From positions 186,001-250,000 of the forward strand of contig VXBA01002622.1 in assembly GCA_013399895.1 (NCBI GenBank): a stretch of DNA of 64,000 nt, read 5' to 3'. The notes beneath the pieces are model-generated. The model searched no databases, was not told the DNA's origin, and saw only the letters and a program-made list of their open reading frames with translations. Shown one piece after another: positions 1-13,600 of this stretch (within the stretch, counting starts at the first letter, position 1; each line of letters opens with the position of its first letter). Made by a program: the position numbers and the translations under genes. Source of the DNA: Serilophus lunatus (Eukaryota; Chordata; Aves; Passeriformes; Eurylaimidae).

Positions 1-3000
1 TACAACAGCTTTCTCTCATTCACAGCAATATTTTCAGCAAAGCTTTTCCCAATGCAGATGAAAGCAGTGATCTTGTTTTGCACCAAGGATTTTCCTCTCA
101 AGGATATCAGCAGCTGTTAGTGTTAGCAAATCCAAAGTTCAAACAACTGTCTCCATAGCATTATAGTTCTCCATAAATTTCTTTTTGAATTTGAAATCAA
201 ACAAGCTAAGGCCTCTAGCCACTCATAGCATTGGAGAGCTCTCTGTTTTCTCTGTTTTACTTGTTCTCAGTATTTTCAGCTAAAGAAAACACTTTGATGT
301 ATAATCTCTCATATTGGCCATTGCTCCATAAAATGAATACTCTTTGTTTTAAATTTGTACGTTCTCTCACTGCTTTCTATAAAAAAAATATTTTCTCTCT
401 TGAAAAGCAAACAATGCAAGGATCATTTACCAACAAGAAAATAGGCCTCTGAAAAAAGTGAAAGTACACAATGCTCATTAAAAAAAACCCCAAGCAGTAA
501 CAGAGCATCTTGAGATTCAAGCTATCTGACCTTCTGTCCATTCACTACTCGCCATTTTGTCCTCCCTGTTTGTGTTACAGAGGTTACAACCAGAGCCTAC
601 CCAACTTTAGCCAAACTGGCCTCTTCATTGTCTCATGTTCTGGCAGATTTGTCACTTAGAAATTACTGTAGTCTATAATGGTTGGGGGTTCTCAGCAGAA
701 GCAGTCTTAGCAGAAGAAAACTGCCTTGTAGGAGAGTGATGCAGCACAGAGAGTAATAACAAATGCACTGTGCCATCGTGGTAGTGACTGTGTGCAGACA
801 GGAGAGGGGAAAGTGGCAAGGGGTGGGGGAAACATCTGGAACAAATCAATTCCTGCTGTAAAACTTACCAAGTTTTGTACATCCTTTCCGATACAGGACT
901 GAACTTCAAGTCCACCAGAACAGTACAGAGACTGCTCTCATGTTGCTGTGCACTCTGCATCCAACTCAAGGAAAGAACTGACTGATGAGTGTGACAACAG
1001 ACTCTCCAACCACTCACCTGTCCTACACTCTCTTCCAAATACACCCCATGCAGTATGGCTGGTGAGTCACAGCATGGTCACAGTCAGCAGCCAAGTATGA
1101 GAACCGAAAGATAAGTAGAAGAGCCTTAGCTCATCTGTGTTATCTTCTTGGAAGCACAAGCTGGTTCCTTGTTTTTAATAGGGTTTTAAATTTCTTAGAA
1201 AAGCAGAACCTTTTAGTTGAACCTAAGACTTATGGATTTTGCTGATAACAGAAATAGTTCTGCACATTCTGCAAAGTACATCTCAACATAATAAGTGACA
1301 CAGCACTAATCTTCCTCTCCCTTGACATTCATACCCACCAGAGATCCATTGACAGTGTATTTACACTCAGTTCTGCACTACAACTCAGCCAAACTCAAAC
1401 ACGTCTTTATAGTTCCTTACTATCCTGTGATAATTTTAATAAGAATATCTACTTTTATTATTTCCAAATATCAGACTGGCAGTTTTAAAGGCACAATTGC
1501 AGATTAAGATTTCTTCTGCTAGGTTTAGATATATCATCAATTTGATCACACTTGATGCAAATGCATGCTTGCAAGAAAGTTTATCACAATGCAGCTTAAA
1601 AGCTAGTCTTGGATATTTTGATGAAAATCTGGAGATTTGCCTTTAAGGCTGATCATTAATCAGTGTACAGGTCTGACTGTAAGTGCCCATAATATGACTC
1701 GTTCAAAATGCATGTTTTATAGGACTTCATGAAAAAAGCATCAAGTGATGGAAGGTAGAAACAGGTTGCTTTTGCTCTGAAACTTCAAAGGTAACTCAGC
1801 AAGCCTTACTCTAATGCATCTGCACAGTTATGGCTTTGGGGTCAGCAGGTATGCTTGTACCGCTTTCTTAAAGCTTACAAGTACGAATGTTTTAAAAAGG
1901 AAAATGATGGGGAGGAGGGGGCAGAATCCTATACACTGAGCTATAATCTTCTAATATAGCCACACATTGATGCTGTTTTTGCAATACACAAGTATCTATT
2001 TCCACTACAGGCAACAGCTTAAGTAAATGAATATTACAATAAAACCATTAGTTCACGCAGTTATGAAACTTTAACAGTAAAGAGCAGCCACTTCATAGTT
2101 TCTCTACAGTTTTCTTTGCGGTCTGCAAAGAGTTAAAACAAGGAACGTAGACAGAGCTCCAAGAACTAGAAAACCAGCTTGTACTGCTAATTCATTTGAG
2201 GACTCCCAACTGAAGGAACAAATCCATCTTCTGCTATCATGTATTAAAATAGATGGATGTATCAGACAATAAACATACTCTGAGCACTTGCTGTAGGCAG
2301 TTTCATCTGCAGGGCTGTAGCAGAAATATTGTTACAATGGGACTTCATTCACCTCAAACTTTCTCTCCATCACTGACTGTACAGAAGAAAGCAGCTTTCT
2401 CACTTTGCACTCGTTCTAAGAATGGAGGACGGGACAAACAGGAAGAGAAGAAAGATCAGTGCAGAGATAAGAAGGCTTCTATTGGCTTAGCACTTCGAGA
2501 AATGCAGGCTGTCTCCTTGCTCCTGTCAGAAGGCTGGACAGGAGCTTCTGCCAAACTCCACACAATCAGTAAGTTTCCATGCTCCAGCAGCATGAGCATG
2601 CATTTTTACTTCCAGGAGGAATGTGAGAGCATCATGTGAATAGGAGTGGTGCAGAGTCCAAAGTGCTCCAGCAGACAAACAGCCACTGATACTGATGAAA
2701 GCAGCATACCTAGAGAAGTTGAAAACAGCATTGAAAGGAAAAGGACTTTTTTTATCAAGATAAATACATGAAAGGGAGCTATTGTCAATTATAACTGCTC
2801 CAATTGCAGGTCATGGAAGGACTCAACACTGAACCACTTTTCTGAATCTAGCTGGTTTTCTCTGAAAGTAAATGTCAGGAAAGGAGGGCAGGCAATATGT
2901 CAGGGCTCCGCTTAGCTGTCGCATTTCTCCCTGAATTCTCTGTACATTTAGAAACTCCTAAAATTTGTCCTGCTCTTTTATAAGATTTATTAACTCAGCT

Positions 3001-5233
3001 CTTCACTATAGCAAAATGGGAAGTTCACTACTTAGACTCCCTGTGTCTGATTCTCACTATCACATTCTCTTTTTTTTTTTTGTTACAGGTTCTGAAAATA
3101 ATAGGGAATGATTATGGCAGCCACTGGAGCCTCTACTTTTTAAAATCCTGTAGTATGGTTCTTGTAGGAGCAAGAAGCTTTTAGCAATACCAGACACACA
3201 GTCTTGTCCAACAGAATTGTTTTTGTAGTGGGTGGCTCAGCTAAACTGCCCCATGGCCTGTAAGTATTTCACATACCTTGGCAGATGTATATTTCATATA
3301 CAAATATGAAATACAATAATAAAAGCTCTTACAAGAATCACATTAGTGTTCTCCCTGTTTCTAGAATTTGCAAGATATCCACAGCGCCTCTTTCTCTCTG
3401 TATATAAAGTGCAGTTTTCAGAACTTGTTTCTGTCCTGGAACATGCACTAGTTATTTGTGACTGAAAACTGAAGAGCTACTTCACAATTTCTGTGGGATG
3501 ATGGTGCACATATGGGAAACTGTGGGTGACTATAAAGTGAGCAGCCAGTCTCTAGAGTGGTGCTATGCAGGAGCATGACCCACTGCTGTTACTGGTATTA
3601 AGGCTGAAACATATTCCTTAATATTTTGAAGACATCTTTTAATCTGCAACTAGTAGCTCTAATTGCTCTGCCTTTCCCATTCCTCCAGGCCATGGGACTT
3701 GCTGTGCAACAGCAACTTGGCTCAACTACCAGAAAAACCAAATGGGAATGAATGCTAACCCTTGTAGCCCCTACTGTCACCATAGGACCCTAGCAGTCAA
3801 AAAAGGAAGCCAAAAGGGTAGAAAGCAAGAACATAGATAGATGCCAAAATATCCAATGTTCAGTCTTCTATTTTTCTTCTAGGCTAGAGTAAAGGGAATC
3901 ATATCTTTTGGGTACCTTTTTACCAGCTCTTCCTGAAGCAGGCAACATTTCATGTATCTAGAGTACTAGATGTGTCTATTTATTATTAGGCAATTTAAAC
4001 AGTGCTCAGCACATCCTCATTAGAAATCAAGTGAGCTTATCTACCACAGGGATAATGCAGCACTACATCTGGTCTCTTGTTCTCAGAAATACTTAATAAA
4101 ACATTTTACAGGATAGAAGGAAAAACACAATCTACTTGGCTGGTTCTCTAGGCAATAGAAGGAAGTACCTCTACATCTCCCAAATCACACAGCAGAATCT
4201 GTATTCTCCTATTTCCTCATTGGTGTTGTTTCTAGTTGGGCCATGGCTGGAATGAAGTTCACGGTTAAACTGGGACACCATTACCTCACTCATCTTCTGA
4301 AGCTGGGACTCCACTTTTCCACAGTGACTCTCTAAAAGGCTTGACAGGCTAATGTGTGCAGCCCACCTCAAATCATTTACAACCTCTTATCTGTCTGCTA
4401 AGTTTTCTTGAACATGTTTTATAATATATGCAAAATCCCTCCAACCTATAGGATCTTTATTGTCTGAATTAATTTTTTTGATAGCATTAATATCTCTCTC
4501 TTGCAGTCTAGTCTTCACCAAGACAATATGGCCTGTGTTTTATCAGTGGCAATTATCTGCAGCTCTTCAATTTCAGCTTGAATTGAAGGTATGTTTAGTA
4601 TATCTGAAGACCAAAATTTCTTCAAGGAGATACGTGATGAGAAATAAAATCAAATTATGCATCTTATGCAGTGATTCTTTTCTAAGATGAATTAAGAAAT
4701 ACATAAAACATCTGCCCTGAAATGTTATATTCTTTTTAAAAGTCACTTTGGAAGTGACTGAATACCTTAGGAATAGAAGCTTTACATTTGGCTTCGCCAT
4801 CTTTACTGTCTTCTCCATGGTCTGAAATTCCCTGTACTTGCTTTAAGTCCAGCAGTGATTTTTTTTTTGCTTCGTTACAAAAGGAAGAAATAGTAGTATG
4901 ATACCTTAAAGTGACTGTAACAAGGGAGGGGAATTTGTCAGGAAGATCCAGATATCCATCTGCAAATTGCCTTTGATGTGTTTACTCATCCCTTGACAGT
5001 TCTGAGCTGTACACACCCTAGGAGCTCAGCTCTCCACAGCACTGTTCTAATTTTACGTTCACATAACAGACTTAATGAGGCTAAACCGTGGAGAAGTCTT
5101 TTTAGTCCCGTTTTCTTTGAAAAAGGTGGGAGACTAAAGGAGGGAATTTTAACAGAGAATAATAATTTCAACACCTTAAAAAATCTACTTTAACTCACAG
5201 CAAAGGCAATACTCCTTTGCCACATAATCTAGC
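1..5233. other. Intergenic DNA, no gene recognised
   Basis: This AT-rich stretch has only short reading frames, all under 130 codons, without family motifs, credible splice pairs or a CpG-rich start. I see no recognisable transposon. In mammals the upstream neighbours of SLC25A36 are TRIM42 and CLSTN2, so this is probably part of that intergenic interval, but no exon of either gene is recognisable here. Confidence 0.6.
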
Positions 5234-5874
5234 TGTCCTGGGTGATACTAGCAATCCCTAATCTGTCTGCTCACAGTTCAAGGGTTCTGCTGCCTGAAAT
5301 CAGAGCACTGCTGTATCTCTGTCTGAGATGGAGCCCATTTCCCATACAGCAGCTCTCACAGTGCTGTGCTGTGCATTGGTGGCTGGCGTGGTGCTGATAA
5401 TACGCCAGTGTTTTGGCTACTGCTGAGCACAGTACTGGGACTGTAGTGTCCCTCCCCAATTGACGGCAGGATTTTGGGAGGGGACACAAGTGGGCCAGCT
5501 GGCCCAAACTGACCAAAGGAATATTCCATACCATATGACGTCAGCTCGGATATAAAGCTGGGGAGAAGCAGGAAGGGGGGGGGGCATGCACAGTCTCCCA
5601 TGGTGGCTTACCAAGAGAGCCACTACACGCGTTGAAGCCCTACTTCTTTGGATGTGGCCGGTCATCGCCGCGGATGGGAAGTAGAGATTAGATTAGTATT
5701 TTTGCTTTTGCGCGGGCTTCGCTTTGCTTTGCTTTAATTTTTGCTTTAGTAAACTGCCTTATCTCAACCCACTGTTTGCCATCGTATTCTTTTCCCCCTG
5801 CCTGACTTTCAGGGGGAAAAGGGGGTTAAAGAGACTGTGGGCACCTGGCGGCCAGCCAAGGTTAACCCATTACA
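5234..5874 (+). mobile_element. Avian endogenous-retrovirus LTR, apparently solo
   Basis: The element begins TGTCCTGG and ends CCCATTACA, giving the usual TG...CA LTR termini. Inside, in sense order, are a GGAATATTCCATACC block followed by a TGACGTCA-type site near 5535, a TATA-like GGATATAAAG near 5549, and AGTAAACTGCC with TTATCTCAACCCAC near 5748-5771. That last block resembles the polyadenylation region of common bird ERVL-like LTRs; the assignment is from memory of that pattern. No gag, pol or env reading frame adjoins it, so it looks like a solo LTR. I could not find a clean target-site duplication (flanks CTAGC and ACTGC), which suggests an old insertion or boundaries off by a few bases. 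Confidence 0.75.
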
Positions 5875-7852
5875 ACTGCCCAATGAGCTTTATTTCCCCT
5901 ACATGATGCTACAGCAAGCAAGTAGGAGCCTGGCTGGTGACTATTCTCTTCTTTCCTGCAGAGGCTCAACACAGCAGAAGCTCTAATCTCATTTTGCAGA
6001 GTTTTTCAGTGCTTCAGCACACGAGAGAAAAAAAGAATGTGGCATTGCTCTTCACTAGACTTTTCTAGGTGGAGGTATTGGAAAGGTGCCATTGGTTTTG
6101 GGGAAAAGGAAGAAGGTGCCACAGCCCTTCCAAGTCAGGGAAAGGGATCACGTGCACCTGTCATGCGACATTCTTGCATGCAGAATGGAATAATCTCAAA
6201 GAACTTTTTTCACTCTTTACTGCTTTATAGACTTACATGGAATACCCTATAATAGTCAGAAGGTTAACAAAAAAATAGCCAATCATCCATACAATCCAAG
6301 TGTATTTATCTTCAAATCCAGACATCTCTGTATGAATAACCTTTGATATCATTCTCTCAGATTTATTCCTAACCATAATTCTGTACACAAACTACTCTCT
6401 TGGGTGTGGAAACATATGTGGCTCCATCTGTCTCACAGCTGTCTGTGCCTTCTTGCAAAATAATTGTGTAGTATCCAATGCAATGTAAGAAATCACCATC
6501 AACTACCAGACTGTGTTGTCTTTTGGCTGACTTGTCTAATAATATACCTGTGCTACAGCCAAATGACCACATCTGTTGTCGGACAGAACACAGCCCCATA
6601 AAGCCCTCATGTATTTCTCTCCTCTACATGTCCATCATTACTGGCCCTCAAAATCAGAAAAACCTAATCCTTAGTTTTGTGACAAGCTCACTGCCAATGA
6701 CCTTCTCAAGAGGTATTCTGATTAAGCATATTCAGCCTCAGTGATGGCACTTCTAACTACTTGAAGCATCACTGTTTGGGGCCTATGGAAGAAGGCTGGG
6801 AACCAAAATGTCCACACGACAAAACCGCACATGAGGAAGATGAAACCATGGTATTTGTGAAGTCTATTGGATTTTAAGATAGTGGAGGAAAAAAGGATAT
6901 TTACATGAAAAAGCCCAGATAGTCAAGGTCAATGGATAAATATTGTAGTTCCACCTTGCCATAGAAATTATCATCATTGATAGACTTAGAGACAACAGGC
7001 TTAGGTTTCATTAGAGTCTGAAGAGTTGTGACACACTGAGGTTTGCTCACTTTTATTCAAACTGAAATATTTCCACCACACATACATCTATCACAACCAG
7101 CTTTTGTTCTGAATGTTGAAGTCATGCTGAAATAATTGGAACAAATACTGGAAAATTAATGAGGCTGAAAAACAAACCATATTGCTTTCTGTAAAGCAGG
7201 GTGGAACACTGATGTTTTCACTCAAAATCTACACTCTGCTTTCTATGAAGTAAGTTTGAGCACTGAAGTTTTCACCAGCTATCTCTGTATTATATTGATT
7301 ATGAACAAAAACAATGATTTGGCAGCTTTCTCTAAAGCTAAATTCGCACTCCCATTTAAAAAAGGACAAGGCTACTGCACTGGAAGAAGCCTGCTGTTTA
7401 TCCTGCTTTTAATTGATGTCTCCATTATCTGACCTCTCAAAAAGGCTACAAAAGCAAACATCACAGTACATGTTTCTGACTTGCCTAATCTCTCCCTGTC
7501 CAGGCTGATTTATTGATTTCAGTTGAAGATTAGCCAACACTGAACTGTAACTGATTACATTCAGTGTGAATTAGGTTCCACGCAGAGTCTGAGGAGCTGT
7601 AAGTGTCACATTATTTGAGGACTGCTCAGCTTTATTCCAACTGAAGTATTTTCTTCACACCCCCACATGCATCGCCTCCAATACAATGAGAGAAGTCATT
7701 TGGCCAAAGATCATTAAAGTCAATTAAGTCAAGCCTCTACTGAGACTGCAATCTCAAATTCCAACTATTGAAGTTCTCGGAAACTGTAGTTAAAACAGTG
7801 GATGTGGTTATCTGACCTGGTGGAATAAAAGGCTGTCTTTTGGTCATCAAAT

Positions 7853-7908
7853 AGTTTTGGTTTTGTGGGTTTTTTGGTTTGTTTTTTGGGTTGGTTTGGG
7901 TTTTTTTA
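7853..7908. repeat. G/T-rich low-complexity tract
   Basis: About 55 bases on the + strand are almost entirely G and T, made of runs such as GGTTTT and GGGTTTTTT. It is a simple-sequence patch and shows no transposon signature. Confidence 0.7.
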
Positions 7909-10600
7909 ACAGACTGCTGCCTGATTGTATACTGTTAACATCATGGTTTACACTTTGCAGCCTTACACACCAGTATTGTTTAAAAATATATAAGTAACAT
8001 CCTACTTCAGCAAAATTTTGCTTCTTCTAAAGCAGCGACAGACATAAGCCTCAAGTTACACAGCAAATCTCCCCTCAAACTCCGCTTCATGTAAAAATGT
8101 GGTCAAATATCTCAGAATTTCAACATAGTGCTCTAGTCTCGACAAAACACAGTAATAGATAAGGAATCAAACTTCCATTAATCTGTCCTCATAACTTGTA
8201 AGACACAGAAAATGTCAGCACTGTAATACACAGCTGGATTTTGGAACTTTTGAGTTGTTTGGAGATACTTGAAGCACATGTTTATTACATAAACTGAGAC
8301 AGAGCTGGCTTTGTGAACACAGAGACTGCTGCTTTGCTCACATGACAAACTAAAGATAAGATTCAAATATAACTGGAAGAACATTGTGGGAAAGAATAAA
8401 AAGTATATTCTTACCCAGAAATTCATGTATTTTGAGAGATAGAAATTGAAAAGAGAGAGGTAGAAAATTTCCTAGTATGATTAAAAATAGGGGGGTTGGG
8501 TTATGCAGAATTTCTATTTAATTTGTGGGGAGAAATACATCCTGTTTAATGTACATTTTATCATGAAATCAAGATAAATTAAATTTTCTAATCTCTTAAT
8601 GTCATAGATAAAACTTACAGTTCTTCCCCTCCCAGTGACTAACAATTTAACTCAAAATCCAGTCAAAACTTGAAAGATTAATTTGTCGAAACCACCTCCA
8701 TCACATCACACTGGTCACATCACAAAAGCCACTGCTGTTTCCACAAGGCTGATAAAATCAAATTCATCTGAGCTGCAATTTCACCAAGGCTAAGGGACAT
8801 AAGGTATGTTATTAATGAAACTACTTGAGGTTCATTGTGTCTAAACTTGCAAAAAACACACAGAAAATTTTCCAGAGTATTTTCAAAGAACTAGGGGGAA
8901 ATAACTCACTGTATTAGACTAGAAACAAGTTAAAAAATAAGTAAACTTGTGCTCTACAAGAGAGAAAACAGCAGTACTGAGAAAGGAAGAGTTACCAGGG
9001 CTTTGCATCCGAGACCGCAATGTATCCCTAGAACTTACATGAGCCTACCTGTGCTAAATAAATTCCAGAACAAATGAGGATTTCATCTATTTGACCTGAT
9101 GCCCTGCCCCAGGGCGAGCATTAATTGCTCATCACAATCTTGTTAAACTCTTAGCAAAGGTCAAGTGAATCACTATTTCATAGAGTCTTGAATAAAATAG
9201 ATCCCCCACCATTTCTGACAGAAAATGAGACTTTCAGAAGAATCTGGAACATGATGAGACTTTCCCACAGCTTACAGGAAATAAGGTTTCAATTTTCAAT
9301 AATATTTGCCTGATAAGGATAAACAACCTGTCAACAATACTCAATATTCCCTGTTTGTAGTGGCAGCTGATGTACAGTTTTCCCTCTAGCTGTGATTCCT
9401 ACACTTCAAAATTGAGAATCTAGCTGAGCTTTGCCTCATATGCATAATATCCAGGAAATAAACCATACTGCACAGCTACACACCGAAACTTCAAATGCAT
9501 TATCTCTTGCAAAAAGACAAAGTCTCCTGGCAATATTTCTTTAACAAGTTCATCAACAATAATGAAGTTTATGTTCCTAATGTACACCTGAGTCAGCAAA
9601 TTCCTTGTCCAGGCTTAGACAAGCTTAAGAAGTAACATCTCCTCCAGATGGAAATTAATTATTAAACCACATTTATCAAGTGAGAGCAGCAAGGTAACTG
9701 ACTCCCTAGGCAACTGCTAGTGGCCTGGAAACACTTCCCTAGCTTTCATGAACATCTGAGATGGCTGGGTTTGCTCAGTTACCCAAATCAGGCTCCTCCT
9801 ATAAAACGCCAAAGGCCAAGACACCTCAGAGAACAACGTGTGCTGCTGTGATCCTTCCTCTCCGCTTCGATCCAGCCTCTTCCCATAAGCACAACAGGGA
9901 GATGTGGCTGGAAATCATGCTACTACTAAGCTCCCTGGATTTGCTCACTCCAGCTTTCTAAAACTGGTGCAGTCACACATTCACCTTTTCTAAAGGAGTT
10001 ACACTTCTTTCCGCCTTTTGATAAAAAAAAAAAAATAGTTTTGCTTCTTTTAGGAATGAGTAAATTTCTCAAATATTTGTACTTTTCACATCAGAAAATT
10101 TATTTCAGAATCATGAGACATTATTTACACACCGATCTCAAAGTAAGCTAGGGACCGATGCCCTTGCTTTAGTGATGGGCTGAAACAGAATGTAGGTTGG
10201 ATTCACACATTTCAGAAGAGAGATGCCTTGACAAGGTAACCTACCCATCTTCTCACAGTCTGAGACTCACCTGAGCATATGGTACATGTAATACTCAAAA
10301 TCTTCCATTCTACACTCCAGATGCTGTAGAAAATCACATCAGAGACTCTCACTTTTTCCCTCTGCCTGAATTTATTTGTGACGTCTACTGACTCTGCCAA
10401 TATTGACCTTTAGCTTATGCAGTATTTTACTTCTCTGGTCTCTGTAGTTTATTCCCTTGGTATATTTTTGGTAGCAATCATATCTTATCTTAGCTTTTAT
10501 TTATCCAGTCTAAACAAGCCAAATCTTTTAAGTGTTCTCTGATATGATAAGCCATCTGTAGCAGGCCTGCGTTTCTGGCCTTCCTGTTTCAGCTCTTCTT

Positions 10601-10630
10601 AAAGACACAGAAATATATTTCTGTGTCTTT
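10601..10630. repeat. Perfect 30-bp palindrome
   Basis: The left arm AAAGACACAGAAATA is followed with no spacer by its exact reverse complement TATTTCTGTGTCTTT. It could form a cruciform or an RNA hairpin. A separate 10-bp palindrome, GCAGGCCTGC, lies just upstream at 10561-10570. No gene is nearby, so the role is unknown. Confidence 0.9.
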
Positions 10631-13600
10631 CTAAAACAGCTAAAACCATCCATTTTCCACAGTCTGAATGGCTCTCCTGTGTACCTGAATCAATTTGAAT
10701 ACACCTGTTTAACTGACACCCTGAGTTAGGCAAAGTGCTTCTCTCAGCCCTCATGACAGCCAAGCACAATAGAACTGTTTCCTTTTCACTGCAGTATCTG
10801 CATGTTCTTGATTGTAAAATACATTTTTCAACACATAGGGTTTATAATTTCCCTAACAAGCACCTCAACCTCCCAGCTGGCTTTCTTGGTCAAAAAGTTA
10901 TTTCTAAATCCATCACAGGTCAGTCGAGTGGTTTTGGTTAAACATTTGTCTTGTCTCATTCAGCTTCCTTATTTATGGAGTTAAAAATATATTATTAAAC
11001 AGATTGATACAAGTGTATTAATAAGATTGCAGCACTTTTTAAATCTCTAGAATTTGGTCAGCCGTCAGCTTTTGCTAGGATGGAGTAGAAATTATTATAC
11101 TTTACACCATTACACAAATCCACTACTAGCATTTCAGAAGAGCAGTACCCACTGCTTTTTTCACTTTCAGAATCAGTACATTTTATGATCTGAAAAGGCA
11201 TCCCTTGTAATATCCTGCTATGATCTCAGATTCACAGCTTAAAATGTGCCCAGCTCCTGGCAAGAAAACCCAAACCTCATTATTTATGAGGGCATTTATC
11301 ACTTGAGTCTGAGTCACACAAGCCAAAAGGCAAGTTATTTATAGGACAACAATGTAGGATTTGGGGGCTTATATGTCTGAAATTCTTTCCTCTTCATTGA
11401 AAAGCTCTGGGAACATCATAACAGAGACAAAAAGAACACTATGTGAAAGCACAACCACCACCTCCTCAGTTTTGAACAATTTATGGAAACAAACTAGATA
11501 AAATATGAGGGAAATGGTATTTAAAGGAAAGAAACCAAATAAAACAAATCTCTCAATCTCTTATAACATATACTGAAGAAACCCATCCAGTTTCTTCCCA
11601 GAGGTTTCCTTTAAATCTAAATTGAACCCATCTGCCAGGTCTTCATTAGCAATAATGAAGCAGTTCAGAATCTCAGGGTCATTAATAAGCACAAGCTCAA
11701 ATCTCAGTTCTAAGCCAGACATATCAGGAAATTGATGCTGGCTGTTTAACAAGCTGTACCTCATCCATTTACAATTGTTGAATCAAATTGCTTTTAAAAA
11801 TACCTTCCATGGAATGCAGAAAATAATATGAAAAAAGGAAGCCTTAGTCACTCTTTTTCAAGGCACAAAAGTTTTAACTTAAATTTCATTATCTGGCTTT
11901 CTGGTGAGAGCAGTTCACTGTTTTCCCTCTTGGAGCAACAGCCCACTCACACTTTGCTGCTTCCAAGTCCTTGGGCTTTGTCTCACTTAGTGAACAAGGC
12001 CTCATCTGAGCTGTGGCTGTGGCTGACCCTGCAGCACCAGCTACTTTTAGTCATTTCCACTTTGGGATATATTCCCAATACTCAATCCTCTGGAAGCCCA
12101 ACACCTATGATAGCTCTTCAGGAGTAGACACTTTGTAACGCCATTAACTCTGGCCCTGCAAAAGAATAGATATTAAGCCCTGGGAAACTGTACCTTTCAA
12201 GGGGACACATTCCTTCTCCACTCCCACCTCACTCCCTGTGCACTGCACTACATAGTCAACCTTATTCTTTATGAAAGGAAGGCTGGAGAATGTCGTACAT
12301 TCTCTGGATAGCCCACACCAAGTGTAATTACACAAAACATTGCTCTGTGAAATGTAAAGTAAATATCCTTCAATCTACCAAAATAAAAGTGCTCTGACAG
12401 TTTCTCAAATCATAAATGTTGAGTTCCTAGAAATACTTCAAAAGCAGAACATGAAGTTAATGGCCACAATGTTGTGACTAGTCTAGATTCATTCACTCTT
12501 GATGTATTAGGAAGACTGAAAGAAGTGAATAAAAATGTAACATCCTAGGTTTGAATTCTGAATATTCATAATTTTTTATTTTCCACATCTTATGATTCCT
12601 GAATATTTGCATTTAAAGAGAATATCTTAAGCCAGCTGCAGGATTTCATGATGTTTGGAGACAAAACCAAAGTGTGATGAGTGGGATGGTGGTTTGAAGA
12701 AGTCATAAAGGCAATAAAGGTAGTTCCAAGAAAAAAAACTAAGCAGCATGCCACAGCTCTTTCCATGCACTGAGCAACTTCCATAGATTTATTTGTTCAA
12801 GGAAGGTTGGTTTCTTCCTTCTCACTACTCAGCATCTCAGGGTCAGCAAGTTCATAATATTTGTTGTGCTTCATGAAGCCTTAAAAGAGAGACCAGACCC
12901 TGCCTCCAGTTCTCAGAAACACCACAGTCTACTTTATTCATGAGTTATTCCCTGAGCCAGAGCTTGAGGTGAGCTCTGTGTCTCTGGCTTCTGTTCCTCA
13001 GGCCCAGTTTTCCTTTCATCAACAGGAAAAGGGGCTTGTTTTTTGTTTGGTTTATGGGATTTTTCATTCACACAAACTTGAAAATGTTGTTAGACTGAAG
13101 GATTCTACCTACCTTTGAAGTCCTCTGGAGATGCAAATTTCCCTCTGTCCACACAAGCATATAAAATGTACATCCATTACTGCATGATATCAAGAAATAA
13201 TATTACCCTACAGCAGGACAATTTCATAGAAGGAGAAGGAAGTGGATTAAAATGGTTCATAATCAAAATTCCCAACTGAATAAACCTTGTTTTCATATTT
13301 CTTGAAGGGAGAAAATATGTTTCTGTGAGCTTGATCAGGAAAAGGAATAATGCATTGTTGAGATAAACAGATGATGTAAGAATGCTAAGCATTTTAAAAT
13401 AAGTTGCTTAGTACAAATATTGTTTCACAGAGGGATTATTTTCTATTGTTTTATGAGAGTTAACCTTGGTACTGGTAAAAGATGGCAAATGTTTGTTTAA
13501 AGAACACTACTGGATAAACAAAGCCATGACTACGCTAAATCTCTTTTTCAGATGTGGTATTATGTCTAATTTCCTGTCTATTTTAAACTTGAAAAATGTG

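Noticed and set aside
4171..4371. Minus-strand 66-codon frame with a coiled-coil-like stretch (SLLESHCGKVESQLQKMSEV).
   Set aside because: It vaguely suggested a TRIM-type coiled coil, given that TRIM42 is a neighbour in mammals. There is no RING, B-box or adjoining exon, and the frame is short, so I could not support it.
11561..11764. Minus-strand 67-codon frame with a fairly protein-like composition.
   Set aside because: No splice partners, CpG start or recognisable family were seen, and frames of this length are expected by chance.
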